Shown here in pieces: positions 38,568 to 52,031 of a stretch of DNA of 64,000 nucleotides (position 1 is its first letter; every line of letters begins with the position of its first letter). The position numbers were made by a program, and so were the translations under genes. The notes under the pieces are model-generated. The model was not told where the DNA came from, did not search any database, and worked only from the letters and a program-made list of their open reading frames with translations. Source of the stretch: Pseudomonas fragi. GTDB taxonomy: Bacteria > Pseudomonadota > Gammaproteobacteria > Pseudomonadales > Pseudomonadaceae. The stretch is taken from NCBI RefSeq assembly GCF_900105835.1, contig NZ_LT629783.1:3184501-3248500 (forward strand). The letters run 5' to 3'.

Positions 38568-39381
38568 TGCTCAGCTCCTGATGCATTTGATGAGAGTTGG
38601 CAACCAGGTCTTTCGGCTTCAGCTCCCGGTAAGGAGTGTCAAGATCGAAAAGGAAACAGTGCCGGGCCAGCAACTGGCGTAGCCAATAGAGCGCCTGACC
38701 GGCCTCCAGCTGGCCGGAGGTATCCAGTCCTTGGGCAATAGCGGTCAGCTTCCGGTCTGGGTGACGCTGAAACTCGAGCAGAAACAGCTGCTGGTAATGG
38801 GCGAGATCGTCCTGAGCGATGTCGCCTTCAGCATGGGCAGGATAGAGCCATTGGATATTGGCAAATGCCACCTTGGATACCTCGCGCTCCGTGACGATGA
38901 CCCAGGGAATACCTTTTTCCTGCCAGTAGCGCCTTTCAAGCTCAAGCCTCTCGATAACTTCAGGCTTCTGCAGGTCGGTACTGTACTTGGCCTGAATCGC
39001 GATGCTCGGGCGCTGAGGATCTTCGAAATCCACCAGAAAGTCGCTGGTCAGTACCTGCGGGGTACCCTTGTAACAACCGTGGGGCAGGCCAAGCTCCTCG
39101 GCGATGCGCACCGTATCTTCGACTCGCATCGGAAACTGTTCACGGATATCGGTGACATGGGGAGACCGATCCAAGGTCAGGAAGATGGCCAGTTCAAGAT
39201 CGGATAGAAGATGGTGTAAACGCCGGGTCTTGCTGCCAGGCAGGCGGTGGGAGCGACCCAGCGAGGACACGTCCCTGGTGTAGATGAACGGCTTGTAGTC
39301 TGATCCCTGGCCTTGGCCACGCCCGTCCTTGAGCCTTCTATCGATCTGGGCCTGGGTCAGCCCCTTGAATGTTCCAGACAT
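38554..39381 (-). CDS. tnsA: TnsA, endonuclease subunit of the Tn7 transposase
   Basis: Cuts the 5' strands so that the element is excised by cut-and-paste. The 275-residue protein has the restriction-endonuclease-like catalytic residues E63 (SDLELAIF), D114 (TSDFLVDFE) and K132 (IAIQAKYS), exactly at the numbers known for Tn7 TnsA, and a C-terminal winged domain. It is the first tns gene, starting 120 bases inside the right end; the three TnsB-type sites lie upstream of it, so TnsB could repress its own operon. All five tns genes overlap or nearly abut. Confidence 0.95.
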   Translation of the reverse strand: MSGTFKGLTQAQIDRRLKDGRGQGQGSDYKPFIYTRDVSSLGRSHRLPGSKTRRLHHLLSDLELAIFLTLDRSPHVTDIREQFPMRVEDTVRIAEELGLPHGCYKGTPQVLTSDFLVDFEDPQRPSIAIQAKYSTDLQKPEVIERLELERRYWQEKGIPWVIVTEREVSKVAFANIQWLYPAHAEGDIAQDDLAHYQQLFLLEFQRHPDRKLTAIAQGLDTSGQLEAGQALYWLRQLLARHCFLFDLDTPYRELKPKDLVANSHQMHQELSSVAR

Positions 39382-39435
39382 GAGAAAGCCTGCCCCCGCT
39401 GTGTCGATGACCTCAACATAGCGGATGCAGGCTCA

Positions 39436-39493
39436 GAATGAAACTTTATTTATACGGACGATACTTTATTTATACGGATGAACCTTTATTTGC
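39436..39493 (-). repeat. Right-end TnsB-type sites, three in tandem at 20-bp period
   Basis: Cores at 39436-39453, 39456-39473 and 39476-39493 read, on the minus strand, AAATAAAG followed by TnC(A/G)TyC, each 20 bases apart. Close-packed sites at the right end and dispersed ones at the left are the Tn7 pattern that sets insertion orientation. Confidence 0.88.
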
Positions 39494-39501
39494 ATCCCAC
39501 A
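39476..39501 (-). repeat. Right terminal inverted repeat
   Basis: Minus strand TGTGGGATGCAAATAAAG followed by GTTCATCC, complementary to the left end except for one base. Confidence 0.95.
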
Positions 39502-39506
39502 ACTGA
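39502..39506. repeat. Target-site duplication, right copy (ACTGA), in attTn7
   Basis: It matches 15790-15794. Its centre is 22 bases from the last base of the glmS stop codon, within the position used by Tn7 (about 22-25 bases past the stop). Confidence 0.95.
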
Positions 39507-39525
39507 GTAGTGTCGCAGCTGCGAT

Positions 39526-41361
39526 TTATTCCACAGTCACGGATTTAGCCAGGTTACGCGGCTGGTCCACGTCGGTGCCTTTAAGTACGGCAACGTAGTA
39601 CGACAGCAGTTGCAGCGGGATGGTGTAGAGGATCGGCGCCAGCACATCGTGGATATGCGGCATGTTGATCACATGGGTGCCTTCGCCGTTGCTCATACCT
39701 GCCTGTTCATCAGCAAACACGATCAGCTCGCCACCGCGGGCACGCACTTCTTGCAGGTTGGATTTCAGTTTTTCCAACAGCTCATTGTTCGGTGCAACAG
39801 TTACCACCGGCATGTCGTTATCCACAAGCGCCAGCGGACCGTGCTTCAACTCGCCCGCCGGATACGCTTCGGCGTGGATGTACGAAATTTCTTTGAGTTT
39901 GAGTGCGCCTTCCATTGCTACCGGGAACTGAGCGCCGCGACCCAGGAACAGGGTGTGGTGTTTGTCGGCAAACAACTCAGCTACTTTTTCAACCACCGAA
40001 TCCATCGCCAGGGCTTCACCCAGACGCGCTGGCAAACGGCGCAGCTCTTCAACCAGCTGTGCTTCGACACCCTCTTCCAGGGTGCCGCGCACTTGACCCA
40101 GGGACAGGGTCAGCAGCAACAGGCCTACCAGCTGAGTGGTAAATGCCTTGGTGGAAGCTACACCGATTTCGCGACCGGCTTGGGTCAGCAGCGTCAGATC
40201 CGACTCACGAACCAAGGAGCTGATACCGACGTTGCAAATCGCCAGGCTACCCAGGAAGCCCAATTCTTTGGCATTGCGCAGTGCGGCCAGGGTGTCGGCG
40301 GTTTCGCCCGATTGCGAGATTGAAACAAACAGGGTGTCCGGTTGCACCACAACTTTGCGGTAGCGGAACTCGCTGGCCACTTCGACCTGGCACGGAATAC
40401 CGGCCAGGCTTTCGAGCCAGTAACGGGCAACCATACCTGCGTGGTAGCTGGTACCACAGGCGACGATCTGAACATTGCGGACTTTAGCGAACAATTCTTT
40501 CGCCTGTGGACCGAAAGCCTGAACCAGTACATGGTCCTGGCCCAGACGGTTTTCCAGGGTGCGCTGCACGACTGCAGGCTGCTCGTGGATTTCCTTGAGC
40601 ATGTAGTGGCGGTATTCGCCCTTGTCGGCCGCTTCTGCGCCATCGCTGTATTGCACGGCTTCGCGCTGAACGCTCTGACCGTTCACATCCCAGATCTGCA
40701 CGCTGTCACGACGGATTTCAGCGATGTCGCCTTCTTCCAGGTACATGAAACGGTCAGTGACCTGGCGCAGTGCCAGTTGGTCGGAGGCCAGGAAGTTTTC
40801 ACCCAGGCCCAGGCCAATCACCAGCGGGCTGCCGCTGCGGGCTGCAACCAGACGGTCAGGTTGTTTGGCGCTGATCACGGCCAAACCGTAGGCACCGTGC
40901 AACTCCTTGACGGTGGCCTTGAGCGCCGCAGTCAGGTCGTTGTGGTCTTTGAGTTTGTGGTTGAGCAGGTGAGCAATCACTTCGGTATCGGTATCCGAGG
41001 TGAATGTGTAGCCCAGGCCTTTGAGCTGTTCACGCAGGGCTTCATGGTTTTCGATGATGCCGTTGTGCACTACAGCCAGATCGGAACCGGAGAAATGCGG
41101 GTGAGCGTTACGCTCGCAAGGCGCACCGTGAGTTGCCCAACGGGTGTGGGCAATACCCAGGCGGCCGGCCAGGGGTTCACCGGCCAGGGCTTGCTCCAGC
41201 TCGGCCACTTTACCGTTGCGGCGCATGCGCTCCAGGGTGCCATTGTTGGTGAAGACAGCCACACCTGCGCTGTCGTAACCACGGTATTCAAGACGTTTCA
41301 GGCCTTCCAGCAGAATGGCCGTGATATTACGTTCAGCGACTGCGCCAACGATCCCACACAT
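39526..41361 (-). CDS. glmS: Glutamine:fructose-6-phosphate aminotransferase (isomerising)
   Basis: Makes glucosamine-6-phosphate, the first step towards UDP-GlcNAc for peptidoglycan and LPS. The 611-residue enzyme has the N-terminal glutaminase with catalytic Cys2 ([10 protein letters not shown]) and two SIS sugar-isomerase domains ([39 protein letters not shown]), ending KSVTVE. AGGAG precedes the ATG. It lies nine bases after the DeoR-type regulator gene. Its 3' coding end is the TnsD recognition sequence, and the Tn7-like element sits just beyond its stop. Confidence 0.98.
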   Translation of the reverse strand: MCGIVGAVAERNITAILLEGLKRLEYRGYDSAGVAVFTNNGTLERMRRNGKVAELEQALAGEPLAGRLGIAHTRWATHGAPCERNAHPHFSGSDLAVVHNGIIENHEALREQLKGLGYTFTSDTDTEVIAHLLNHKLKDHNDLTAALKATVKELHGAYGLAVISAKQPDRLVAARSGSPLVIGLGLGENFLASDQLALRQVTDRFMYLEEGDIAEIRRDSVQIWDVNGQSVQREAVQYSDGAEAADKGEYRHYMLKEIHEQPAVVQRTLENRLGQDHVLVQAFGPQAKELFAKVRNVQIVACGTSYHAGMVARYWLESLAGIPCQVEVASEFRYRKVVVQPDTLFVSISQSGETADTLAALRNAKELGFLGSLAICNVGISSLVRESDLTLLTQAGREIGVASTKAFTTQLVGLLLLTLSLGQVRGTLEEGVEAQLVEELRRLPARLGEALAMDSVVEKVAELFADKHHTLFLGRGAQFPVAMEGALKLKEISYIHAEAYPAGELKHGPLALVDNDMPVVTVAPNNELLEKLKSNLQEVRARGGELIVFADEQAGMSNGEGTHVINMPHIHDVLAPILYTIPLQLLSYYVAVLKGTDVDQPRNLAKSVTVE

Positions 41362-41370
41362 AAAGTTCTC

Positions 41371-42138
41371 CTAGCTTAGAGCCGCGCATAACAGTGTTAT
41401 GCCCCGGGCCTGAATCTGTTCGCGTGCCTCAAGGGGCAGGCGATCATCGGTAATAAGGGTATGGACGCTGCTCCAGGGCAGTTCCAGGTTGGGTATTTTG
41501 CGACCAATCTTGTCCGACTCGACCATCACGATCACTTCACGCGCAACGTCAGCCATGACCCGGCTCAGACCCAACAACTCGTTAAAAGTTGTCGTGCCGC
41601 GCTGCAGGTCTATGCCGTCAGCACCGATGAACAGTTGATCGAAGTCGTAGGAGCGCAACACCTGCTCGGCAACCTGTCCCTGAAAGGACTCGGAATGCGG
41701 ATCCCAGGTGCCCCCGGTCATCAGCAATACAGGCTCATGTTCCAGTTCGCTGAGTGCATTGGCGACGTGCAGGGAGTTGGTCATCACTACCAGGCCAGGT
41801 TGCAGGCCCAGTTGTGGAATCATCGAGGCTGTGGTGCTGCCACTGTCGATGATGATGCGGGCGTGCTCTTTAATCAGCCCCACTGCCGCGCGGGCAATGG
41901 CTTGCTTATAAAGAGAAACAGGTTGCGGTACATCACTGACCAGTTCTTGCGGCATGGTGATGGCACCGCCATAACGACGTAATAACAGCCCGTTACTTTC
42001 GAGTGCAGCCAGATCCTTGCGAATCGTAACCTCAGAGGTTTCGAATCGCTTGGCCAGTTCATCCACACTGACTTCGCCCTGCTCGGCAAGCAGGGCCAGA
42101 ATGTTGTGTCTGCGTTGTGGCGTATTACGTTTAGACAT
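41371..42138 (-). CDS. glmR: DeoR/GlpR-family transcriptional regulator of glmS
   Basis: A 255-residue repressor-type protein with an N-terminal DeoR winged HTH (ILALLAEQGEVSVDELAKRF and ETSEVTIRKDLAALESNG) and a sugar-phosphate sensor domain (IIIDSGSTTASMI, MTNSLHVANAL, FIGADGIDL). In Pseudomonas the gene between glmU and glmS is GlmR, proposed to sense amino-sugar metabolites; the role here is by position and family. It is separated from glmU by a 269-base gap containing a terminator and probably its own promoter, and it is co-transcribed with glmS. Confidence 0.88.
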   Translation of the reverse strand: MSKRNTPQRRHNILALLAEQGEVSVDELAKRFETSEVTIRKDLAALESNGLLLRRYGGAITMPQELVSDVPQPVSLYKQAIARAAVGLIKEHARIIIDSGSTTASMIPQLGLQPGLVVMTNSLHVANALSELEHEPVLLMTGGTWDPHSESFQGQVAEQVLRSYDFDQLFIGADGIDLQRGTTTFNELLGLSRVMADVAREVIVMVESDKIGRKIPNLELPWSSVHTLITDDRLPLEAREQIQARGITLLCAALS

Positions 42139-42149
42139 AACGGCTTAAG

Positions 42150-42172
42150 TTTCGTTTCGAAAGATAACGAAA
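42150..42172. promoter_or_regulatory. Candidate operator upstream of glmR
   Basis: TTTCGTTTCGAAAG followed by ATAACGAAA holds inverted TTTCG/CGAAA half-sites, similar in style to DeoR/GlpR operators, 12 bases before the glmR start. It may be an autoregulatory site. Read by eye only. Confidence 0.4.
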
Positions 42173-42285
42173 GCAATGAAACCGTATCTCGAAACCTTCG
42201 TCAAGAAAATGTTGCGGGTTATTTTCTGTGAATAAGTCGATATAGGCCTGTATTTATTGGCCAAAACCCTTGTTTATCCTCGCAA

Positions 42286-42323
42286 AAAATAAAGCCTTAT
42301 CCACAGGGCGCGGATAAGGCTTT
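42286..42323 (-). terminator. Intrinsic terminator of glmU
   Basis: AAAGCCTTATCC and GGATAAGGCTTT form a 12-bp stem; on the minus strand the stem is followed by ATTTTTT. One arm contains a perfect DnaA-box sequence TTATCCACA (42298-42306). Confidence 0.85.
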
Positions 42324-42407
42324 AGGTAACCTATTGATTTAAAACAGTTATAGGATAACTTGTTAATAACGCTAAATCGTCACCCCGTAGCTGTGGATAA
42401 GTTTAAA

Positions 42408-43775
42408 TCAAGGCTTTGATTGTTTGACCGGACGCTTCCAGCCATCAATATTGCGCTGGCGCGCACGACCAACGGCCAGTTGCTCCTGGGCGACGTACTG
42501 GTTGATGGTCGAACCCGCTGCAGTGGTGGCACCGTTGGAGATATCCACAGGTGCAACCAGCGAGTTGTTGGAACCGATAAATACATCGGCGCCCAACACG
42601 GTCTTCCACTTGTTGGCGCCATCGTAGTTGCAGGTGATGGTGCCCGCACCGATATTGGTGCGTGGGCCGACTTCGGCATCACCCAGGTAAGTCAGGTGGC
42701 CGCACTTGGCGTCTTCACCCAGGTGGGCGTTTTTCAATTCGACAAAGTTACCCACATGGGCACGGGCATCCAGCACGCTGCCCGGGCGCAGACGGGCGAA
42801 CGGGCCGGCATCGCTATGCTCACCCATCACGGCACCGTCGAGATGGCTATTGGCTTTGACCACCACCCCCTTGCGCAGGGTGCTGTCCTTGATCACGCAG
42901 TTCGGGCCGATGACCACGTCGTCTTCAATCACCACGCGACCTTCAAGAATCACGTTGATATCGATCAGCACATCACGACCAACGGTCACTTCACCACGCA
43001 CATCGAAACGGGCCGGGTCACGCAAAGTCACACCCAATGCCATCAGACGACGGGCTTCGCGCAACTGATAATGACGCTCCAGCTCACTGAGCTGTTTACG
43101 GTCGTTGGCGCCCTGCACTTCCATCGGGTCCAGTGCATGCTCGGTGGCCACCACCAGGCCATCGTTCACCGCCATCGCAATTACGTCAGTCAGGTAGTAC
43201 TCACCCTGTGCATTGTTGTTCGACAGACGGCCCATCCAGTCAGCCAGACGCTGAGTCGGCAAGGCCAGGATTCCGGTGTTGCCTTCGGTGATGGCACGTT
43301 GAGCTTCAGTCGCATCCTTGTGCTCAACAATAGCGCTGACCTTGCCGCTGGCATCACGCACGATACGGCCATAGCCAGTCGGGTCGGCCAGGTTGACGGT
43401 CAGCAGGCCCAGTTGCTCGGGGCCCACTTGCTTGAGCAAACGCTGCAGGGTCTCGACCTCGATCAGCGGTACATCGCCGTACAGGATCAACACATTTTGC
43501 GCGGTCAAAAACGGCAACGCCTGAGCCACGGCGTGGCCGGTACCCAGTTGCTTGTCTTGCAGGACAAAATTCAGATCATCGGCTGCCAGGCGTTCACGCA
43601 CCAGTTCGGCACCGTGGCCGATAACAACATGGATGCCGGTCGGCTTGAGCTGGCGGGCGCTGTGGATAACATGACCCAGCATGGAATTGCCGGCTACGGG
43701 GTGCAGAACCTTGGGCAGGGCGGAACGCATGCGGGTGCCCTGACCTGCGGCGAGAATAACGATATCGAGAGACAT
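42408..43775 (-). CDS. glmU: Bifunctional GlmU: GlcN-1-P acetyltransferase / GlcNAc-1-P uridyltransferase
   Basis: Makes UDP-GlcNAc in two steps, acetylation then uridylation. The 455-residue protein has the N-terminal nucleotidyltransferase motif [20 protein letters not shown] and a C-terminal left-handed beta-helix ([20 protein letters not shown], ending NRYVAQE-like [19 protein letters not shown]) that binds acetyl-CoA. It lies upstream of, and in the same pathway as, glmS, between the atp operon terminator and its own terminator. Confidence 0.97.
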   Translation of the reverse strand: MSLDIVILAAGQGTRMRSALPKVLHPVAGNSMLGHVIHSARQLKPTGIHVVIGHGAELVRERLAADDLNFVLQDKQLGTGHAVAQALPFLTAQNVLILYGDVPLIEVETLQRLLKQVGPEQLGLLTVNLADPTGYGRIVRDASGKVSAIVEHKDATEAQRAITEGNTGILALPTQRLADWMGRLSNNNAQGEYYLTDVIAMAVNDGLVVATEHALDPMEVQGANDRKQLSELERHYQLREARRLMALGVTLRDPARFDVRGEVTVGRDVLIDINVILEGRVVIEDDVVIGPNCVIKDSTLRKGVVVKANSHLDGAVMGEHSDAGPFARLRPGSVLDARAHVGNFVELKNAHLGEDAKCGHLTYLGDAEVGPRTNIGAGTITCNYDGANKWKTVLGADVFIGSNNSLVAPVDISNGATTAAGSTINQYVAQEQLAVGRARQRNIDGWKRPVKQSKP

Positions 43776-43835
43776 GACTGGCTACCAATCCTGGGTGGTC
43801 AGCGGTTGCGACCAAAAAGTATTTCGCGGAAAAAG

Positions 43836-43863
43836 AAAAAGGGTAGCCGAGGCTACCCTTTTT
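43836..43863 (-). terminator. Intrinsic terminator of the atp operon
   Basis: AAAAAGGGTAGCC and GGCTACCCTTTTT form a long stem with a 2-base tip; the minus strand continues CTTTTTCC. It ends transcription after atpC. Confidence 0.92.
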
Positions 43864-43890
43864 AATCAATCACACAATAAGACAGGAGGC

Positions 43891-44322
43891 TTAGCCGCCG
43901 AACTTCTTGCGGATTTGCTGGACGGTGCGCAGCTGAGCTGCGGCTTCGGCCAGACGTGCAGCAGCAGATCCGTAATCGAAATCTGCGCCTTTTTCGTTCA
44001 GTGCCTTCTCGGCAGCCTTTACGGCTTCCTGAGCAGAGGCTTCATCCAGGTCGGCAGCACGTTGCACGGTGTCGGCAAGAACCTTGACCATGTTCGGCTG
44101 AACCTCGAGGTAACCACCGGAGATGTAAAACACCTCCGATTCCCCGCCCAGCTTGATCAGGCGGATCGGACCTGGCTTGAGTTCAGTGATCAGCGGAGCG
44201 TGACCCAGAGCGATACCAAGATCACCCAGGCTGCCGTGCGCAATCACCATCTCGACCTGACCGGAAAAGATTTCTCCTTCCGCACTGACGATATCGCAAT
44301 GGACTGTCATCATATTAGCCAT
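43891..44322 (-). CDS. atpC: ATP synthase F1 epsilon subunit
   Basis: Part of the F1 central stalk and an inhibitor of ATP hydrolysis. The 143-residue protein has the N-terminal beta-sandwich ([36 protein letters not shown]) and a C-terminal helical hairpin ([20 protein letters not shown]). GAGG lies eight bases before the ATG. Last gene of the atpIBEFHAGDC operon, followed by a clear terminator. Confidence 0.97.
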   Translation of the reverse strand: MANMMTVHCDIVSAEGEIFSGQVEMVIAHGSLGDLGIALGHAPLITELKPGPIRLIKLGGESEVFYISGGYLEVQPNMVKVLADTVQRAADLDEASAQEAVKAAEKALNEKGADFDYGSAAARLAEAAAQLRTVQQIRKKFGG

Positions 44323-44366
44323 CTGATTGCCTCAACCTGATTAGCGCCCGTTGCCGGGCGCTGGAA

Positions 44367-45773
<1,407 letters not shown>

Positions 45774-46634
45774 TTAAACCGCGGCAGCGCCGCCGACGAT
45801 TTCCGAGATCTCTTGGGTGATCGCAGCCTGACGCGCCTTGTTGTAGATCAGCTGCAAATCGCTGATCAAGTCACCGGCGTTATCAGTGGCGTTCTTCATT
45901 GCGATCATCCGCGCAGCTTGTTCAGCTGCACTGTTCTCGACCACCGCCTGGTACACCTGCGACTCCACGTAACGCACCATCAAGCCGTCAAGCAGCTCTT
46001 TGGCATCCGGTTCGTAGAGATAGTCCCAGTGGTGCTTGAGTTCTTGATCCGGGGTCGCCACCAGTGGAATCAATTGCTCCACAGTAGGCTGTTGCGTCAT
46101 GGTGTTGATGAACTTGTTGGATACCACGGACAGGCGGTCAATACGGCCTTCCAGGTAAGCATCCAGCATCACCTTAACGCTGCCGATCAAATCATTGATC
46201 GACGGTTCTTCACCCAGATGGCTGATAGCAGCGACGACGTTACCGCCGAAGTTACGGAAAAATGCCGCACCCTTGCTGCCGACCACGCACAGATCAATCT
46301 CGACGCCGTTTTCACGGTTTACCGCCATGTCCTTGACCAAAGCCTTGAACAGGTTGGTATTCAAACCACCGCACAAACCACGGTCACTGCTCACAACCAC
46401 ATAACCCACACGCTTAACTTCGCGGTCGATCATGAACGGGTGGCGGTATTCCGGGTTGGCGTTGGCCAAATGCCCAATAACCTGGCGGATACGCTCCGCA
46501 TAAGGACGGCTAGCAGCCATGCGCATTTGTGCCTTGCGCATTTTGCTGACCGCCACTTTTTCCATGGCGCTGGTAATCTTTTGCGTGCTTTTGATGCTCG
46601 CAATCTTACTGCGAATCTCTTTTGCGCCTGCCAT
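45774..46634 (-). CDS. atpG: ATP synthase F1 gamma subunit
   Basis: Rotating shaft of F1. The 286-residue protein has N- and C-terminal long helices ([40 protein letters not shown]) that form the coiled-coil axle, with an alpha/beta domain between ([15 protein letters not shown]). The conserved ends confirm a full-length gene. Confidence 0.98.
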   Translation of the reverse strand: MAGAKEIRSKIASIKSTQKITSAMEKVAVSKMRKAQMRMAASRPYAERIRQVIGHLANANPEYRHPFMIDREVKRVGYVVVSSDRGLCGGLNTNLFKALVKDMAVNRENGVEIDLCVVGSKGAAFFRNFGGNVVAAISHLGEEPSINDLIGSVKVMLDAYLEGRIDRLSVVSNKFINTMTQQPTVEQLIPLVATPDQELKHHWDYLYEPDAKELLDGLMVRYVESQVYQAVVENSAAEQAARMIAMKNATDNAGDLISDLQLIYNKARQAAITQEISEIVGGAAAV

Positions 46635-46684
46635 GTAACACCTATCAGGTTAGCAAGCGGGAGCCTTGCGGCTCCCGCTGCGGC

Positions 46685-48229
46685 TTACCAGGTTTGGGTG
46701 GCCTTGAACTTCTCGATACCGGCTTTGATGCCAGCGTCGATTTCGTCATTGAAGTCACCTTTAACGTTGATCTTCGCCATAAGCTCGGCGTGATCGCGGT
46801 TGAAGTAAGCAATCAGCGCTTGTTCAAAGCTACCGACCTTGGTGATTTCGACGTCAGTCAGGAACCCACGCTCAGCGGCATACAGCGACAGCGCCATGTC
46901 AGCGATCGACATTGGTGCGTATTGCTTCTGCTTCATCAGCTCGGTAACGCGCTGACCATGCTCAAGTTGCTTACGGGTCGCTTCGTCCAGGTCAGAAGCG
47001 AACTGGGCAAATGCTGCCAGTTCACGGTACTGAGCCAGAGCGGTACGGATACCACCGGACAGCTTCTTGATGATCTTGGTCTGAGCGGCACCACCCACAC
47101 GGGATACCGAAACACCGGCGTTCACTGCAGGACGGATCCCGGAGTTGAACATGGCCGATTCCAGGAAGATCTGACCGTCAGTGATGGAAATCACGTTGGT
47201 CGGAACGAACGCGGAAACGTCGCCAGCCTGGGTTTCGATGATCGGCAGTGCGGTCAGGGAACCGGTTTTGCCGGTCACTGCGCCGTTGGTGAACTTCTCT
47301 ACGTATTCTTCGGATACGCGGGATGCGCGCTCCAGAAGACGGGAGTGGAGATAGAACACGTCGCCTGGGTAAGCTTCACGGCCTGGTGGACGGCGCAGCA
47401 GCAGGGAAATCTGGCGGTAAGCCACTGCTTGCTTGGACAGATCGTCATAAACGATCAGCGCGTCTTTACCGCGGTCGCGGAAGTATTCGCCCATGGTGCA
47501 ACCGGAGTACGGTGCCAGGAACTGCAGCGCTGCGGATTCGGATGCACTGGCAGCAACGACGATGGTGTTAGCCAGCGCGCCGTTTTCTTCCAGCTTGCGA
47601 ACCACGTTGGCGATGGTCGATTGCTTCTGACCGATCGCTACGTATACACAGAAAATGCCGCTGTTCTTCTGGTTGATGATCGCGTCGATCGCCAGAGCGG
47701 TTTTACCGATCTGACGGTCACCGATGATCAGCTCACGCTGGCCACGGCCGACAGGGATCATGGCATCGACAGCCTTGTAGCCAGTCTGTACAGGCTGGTC
47801 TACCGACTTACGCCAGATCACGCCTGGAGCAACTTTCTCGACTGCATCAGTCTCGGTGTTGCCCAGTGGACCTTTACCATCAACAGGGTTACCCAGTGCG
47901 TCGACAACGCGACCCAGCAGTTCCTTACCAACCGGAACTTCCAGGATACGGCCAGTGCACTTGGCGCTCATGCCTTCAGCCAGAGTCGTGTATGCGCCCA
48001 GTACTACGGCACCTACAGAGTCTTGCTCGAGGTTGAGAGCCATACCGAAGACGCTGCCCGGAAACTCGATCATCTCGCCGTACATTACGTCGGCCAGACC
48101 GTGAATCCGCACAATGCCGTCAGATACGCTGACGACAGTGCCTTCGTTACGGGCTTGGGAGGTCACATCGAGTTTTTCGATGCGGCCCTTGATAATTTCA
48201 CTTATTTCGGAAGGATTGAGTTGCTGCAT
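46685..48229 (-). CDS. atpA: ATP synthase F1 alpha subunit
   Basis: Regulatory nucleotide-binding subunit, three per F1. The 514-residue protein has the P-loop [15 protein letters not shown], the family segment [19 protein letters not shown] and the signature [14 protein letters not shown]. It starts 21 bases after atpH. Confidence 0.99.
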   Translation of the reverse strand: MQQLNPSEISEIIKGRIEKLDVTSQARNEGTVVSVSDGIVRIHGLADVMYGEMIEFPGSVFGMALNLEQDSVGAVVLGAYTTLAEGMSAKCTGRILEVPVGKELLGRVVDALGNPVDGKGPLGNTETDAVEKVAPGVIWRKSVDQPVQTGYKAVDAMIPVGRGQRELIIGDRQIGKTALAIDAIINQKNSGIFCVYVAIGQKQSTIANVVRKLEENGALANTIVVAASASESAALQFLAPYSGCTMGEYFRDRGKDALIVYDDLSKQAVAYRQISLLLRRPPGREAYPGDVFYLHSRLLERASRVSEEYVEKFTNGAVTGKTGSLTALPIIETQAGDVSAFVPTNVISITDGQIFLESAMFNSGIRPAVNAGVSVSRVGGAAQTKIIKKLSGGIRTALAQYRELAAFAQFASDLDEATRKQLEHGQRVTELMKQKQYAPMSIADMALSLYAAERGFLTDVEITKVGSFEQALIAYFNRDHAELMAKINVKGDFNDEIDAGIKAGIEKFKATQTW

Positions 48230-48250
48230 TGCTCTGCTGCCCCTTCAAAC

Positions 48251-48787
48251 TCAAGATTTCAATGCTTCGGCAAGGCTTGCGAGTTTCCCGCGAACCGAGC
48301 CATCGATAACCAGGTCGCCGGCGCGGATGATGACACCACCTATAAGGCTGGCATCCTCCGCAACTTGCAGGCGCACTTCCCGGTCGAGTCGTGCACTGAG
48401 AACCTTGGCGAGTTTGTCTTGCTGTTCTTGGTTCAATGCAAAAGCACTGGTCACTTCAACGTCTACCGATTTCTCTTGTTCGGCCTTGTACAGGTCAAAC
48501 AGAGCGGCGATCTCCGGCAAAAGCGGGAGACGGTCGTTTTCGGCAACGACGTTGATGAAGTTCTGTGCTTCTACAGTGAACTTGTCGCCGCACACATCAA
48601 TAAATGTGGCGGCCTTTTCTGCGCTCGTCAGTCGCGGGGCCTTGAGCACGCGCTGCATAGTGTCGTCTTGCGACACTGCTGCAGCCAGGCCGAGCATGGC
48701 TGACCAAGAGGCCAGTTGCTGGTGGGCCTGGGCGTGCTCGAAGGCTGCCTTAGCGTAAGGTCGGGCCAACGTGGTCAATTCTGCCAT
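48251..48787 (-). CDS. atpH: ATP synthase F1 delta subunit
   Basis: Links F1 to the peripheral stalk (b subunits). The 178-residue protein begins with the helical domain [16 protein letters not shown] and ends with the conserved [20 protein letters not shown]. Confidence 0.97.
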   Translation of the reverse strand: MAELTTLARPYAKAAFEHAQAHQQLASWSAMLGLAAAVSQDDTMQRVLKAPRLTSAEKAATFIDVCGDKFTVEAQNFINVVAENDRLPLLPEIAALFDLYKAEQEKSVDVEVTSAFALNQEQQDKLAKVLSARLDREVRLQVAEDASLIGGVIIRAGDLVIDGSVRGKLASLAEALKS

Positions 48788-48799
48788 GATCGCCCTCGC

Positions 48800-49270
48800 T
48801 TAAATTTCAGCAGCCAGTTTAGTAACCAGCTCCGCGTGCGCGTTTTGATCGATTGTGGCACCCAGGATCTTCTCTGCGCCTTCAACAGCCAGGCTACCCA
48901 ATTGGGCACGCAGGGCGTCTTTAACGCTGTTCAGTTCCTGTTCGATCTCGGCCTGAGCCTGAGCCTTCACACGGTCAGCTTCAACGCGAGCCTGTTCACG
49001 GGCTTCGTCTACGATCTGAGTACCGCGTTTCTTGGCTTGCTCAATGATTTCAGCTGCTTGAGCCTTAGCTTCGCGCAGTTGTTGACCCGCTTTATCTTGG
49101 GCCAACTCCAGGTCGCGAGCTGCTCGGTTAGCAGCGTCCAGTCCAGCCGCAATCTTCTTCTGACGTTCTTGCAATGCCGCGATGACCGGAGGCCACACGA
49201 ACTTCATGCAAAACAGTACAAAAATGAAGAACGCAACGGACTGGCCAATCAGGGTTGCATTAATGTTCAC
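48800..49270 (-). CDS. atpF: ATP synthase Fo b subunit
   Basis: Peripheral stalk. The 156-residue protein has one N-terminal membrane helix ([20 protein letters not shown]) and a long polar helix rich in Ala, Glu and Lys for dimerisation. It lies 57 bases after atpE. Confidence 0.97.
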   Translation of the reverse strand: MNINATLIGQSVAFFIFVLFCMKFVWPPVIAALQERQKKIAAGLDAANRAARDLELAQDKAGQQLREAKAQAAEIIEQAKKRGTQIVDEAREQARVEADRVKAQAQAEIEQELNSVKDALRAQLGSLAVEGAEKILGATIDQNAHAELVTKLAAEI

Positions 49271-49327
49271 GCCAACACCTCGCTCGTTCGTTGTCCATCA
49301 CTCTAATCAACTCGAAAATTCGAGTGA

Positions 49328-49600
<273 letters not shown>

Positions 49601-49707
49601 TTACGTCGTATGGTTTAGGTTTTTAGATTAAAGCGGTAAAACAAAATCATTTTGCGACGCCCTCTCACCCGAGGGTGAGAGGAGCACCAGATTCGCCGAA
49701 GCGGATC

Positions 49708-51001
<1,294 letters not shown>

Positions 51002-51149
51002 CACAACTGCTCCTCAAAGGTCGGCTACCAAAGATTGAAAACTTGGCATAATTTGTGCCGACAAAATGCGCGCAGAGTATAGGGGCGACGAAGCCCCTAT
51101 TCAACTGTCAGGTAGTGATTTCCGACTGCGCGCTACATGAGGAAATGTT

Positions 51150-52022
51150 TCAGCGGATGTGAGCAAGCACTCCTTGCAGCTCATCCAGAGAATTGTAACC
51201 AATCACTAACTGGCCTTTTCCCTTCTTTCCGTGGCGGATCTGCACCGCAGAGCCTAGCCGCTCTGCCAGACGCTGTTCGAGCCTGGCAATGTCCGGATCG
51301 GCTTTTACCGGTTCAGCGGGCTCTTGTTTGCCGCTCAACCACTGGCGAACCAGGGCTTCAGTCTGACGTACCGTCAGGCCGCGTGCGACAACGTGTCGCG
51401 CCCCTTCAACCTGCTGAGTATCAGGCAAACCGAGCAGTGCGCGTGCGTGGCCCATTTCCAGGTCGCCGTGGGACAGCATGGTCTTGATCACTTCCGGCAA
51501 GGAAATCAATCGCAACAAGTTGGCCACAGACACCCGGGACTTGCCCACAGCGTCGGCCACTTGCTGTTGAGTCAGCTGGAACTCTTGCTGCAAGCGCTGC
51601 AAGGCGACGGCTTCTTCAATCGGATTGAGGTCTTCGCGCTGGATGTTCTCGATCAACGCCATCGCAATGGCGGTTTCGTCCGGCACGTCTTTGACCATCG
51701 CCGGGATCGTGTCTTTGCCAGCCTGCTGGCTGGCACGCCAGCGACGCTCACCTGCGATGATCTCGAAGCGATTGCCTTCGATCGGGCGCACCACGATCGG
51801 CTGCATCACGCCCTGGGTGCGGATCGAGCTGGCCAGTTCTTCAAGCGCCTGCGGATCCATGTCGCGACGAGGCTGGTACTTGCCGCGCTGGATCAGGTCC
51901 AGGGGCAGGTGTTGCAGTTCGCTTTGATCAACCTTGACCGCTTGCTCTTCCAGCGAGCTGACCGTTGGACCACTCAGGAGTGCATCCAGTCCGCGTCCGA
52001 GACCTCGTTTCTTGACGGCCAT
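51150..52022 (-). CDS. parB: Chromosome-partitioning protein ParB
   Basis: A CTP-dependent DNA clamp that loads at parS sites and spreads to organise the origin. The 290-residue protein begins KKRGLGRGLDALLSG, has the CTP-binding box (GERRWRASQQAG) and the HTH FQLTQQQVADAVGKSRVSVA. It follows parA by nine bases. I did not find a clear parS palindrome in the window. Confidence 0.97.
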   Translation of the reverse strand: MAVKKRGLGRGLDALLSGPTVSSLEEQAVKVDQSELQHLPLDLIQRGKYQPRRDMDPQALEELASSIRTQGVMQPIVVRPIEGNRFEIIAGERRWRASQQAGKDTIPAMVKDVPDETAIAMALIENIQREDLNPIEEAVALQRLQQEFQLTQQQVADAVGKSRVSVANLLRLISLPEVIKTMLSHGDLEMGHARALLGLPDTQQVEGARHVVARGLTVRQTEALVRQWLSGKQEPAEPVKADPDIARLEQRLAERLGSAVQIRHGKKGKGQLVIGYNSLDELQGVLAHIR

Positions 52023-52031
52023 GGGATTTCC

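Noticed and set aside
46622..48703. A long open frame opposite atpA and atpH
   Set aside because: It is antisense to two highly conserved ATP synthase genes and has no domain or start signal.
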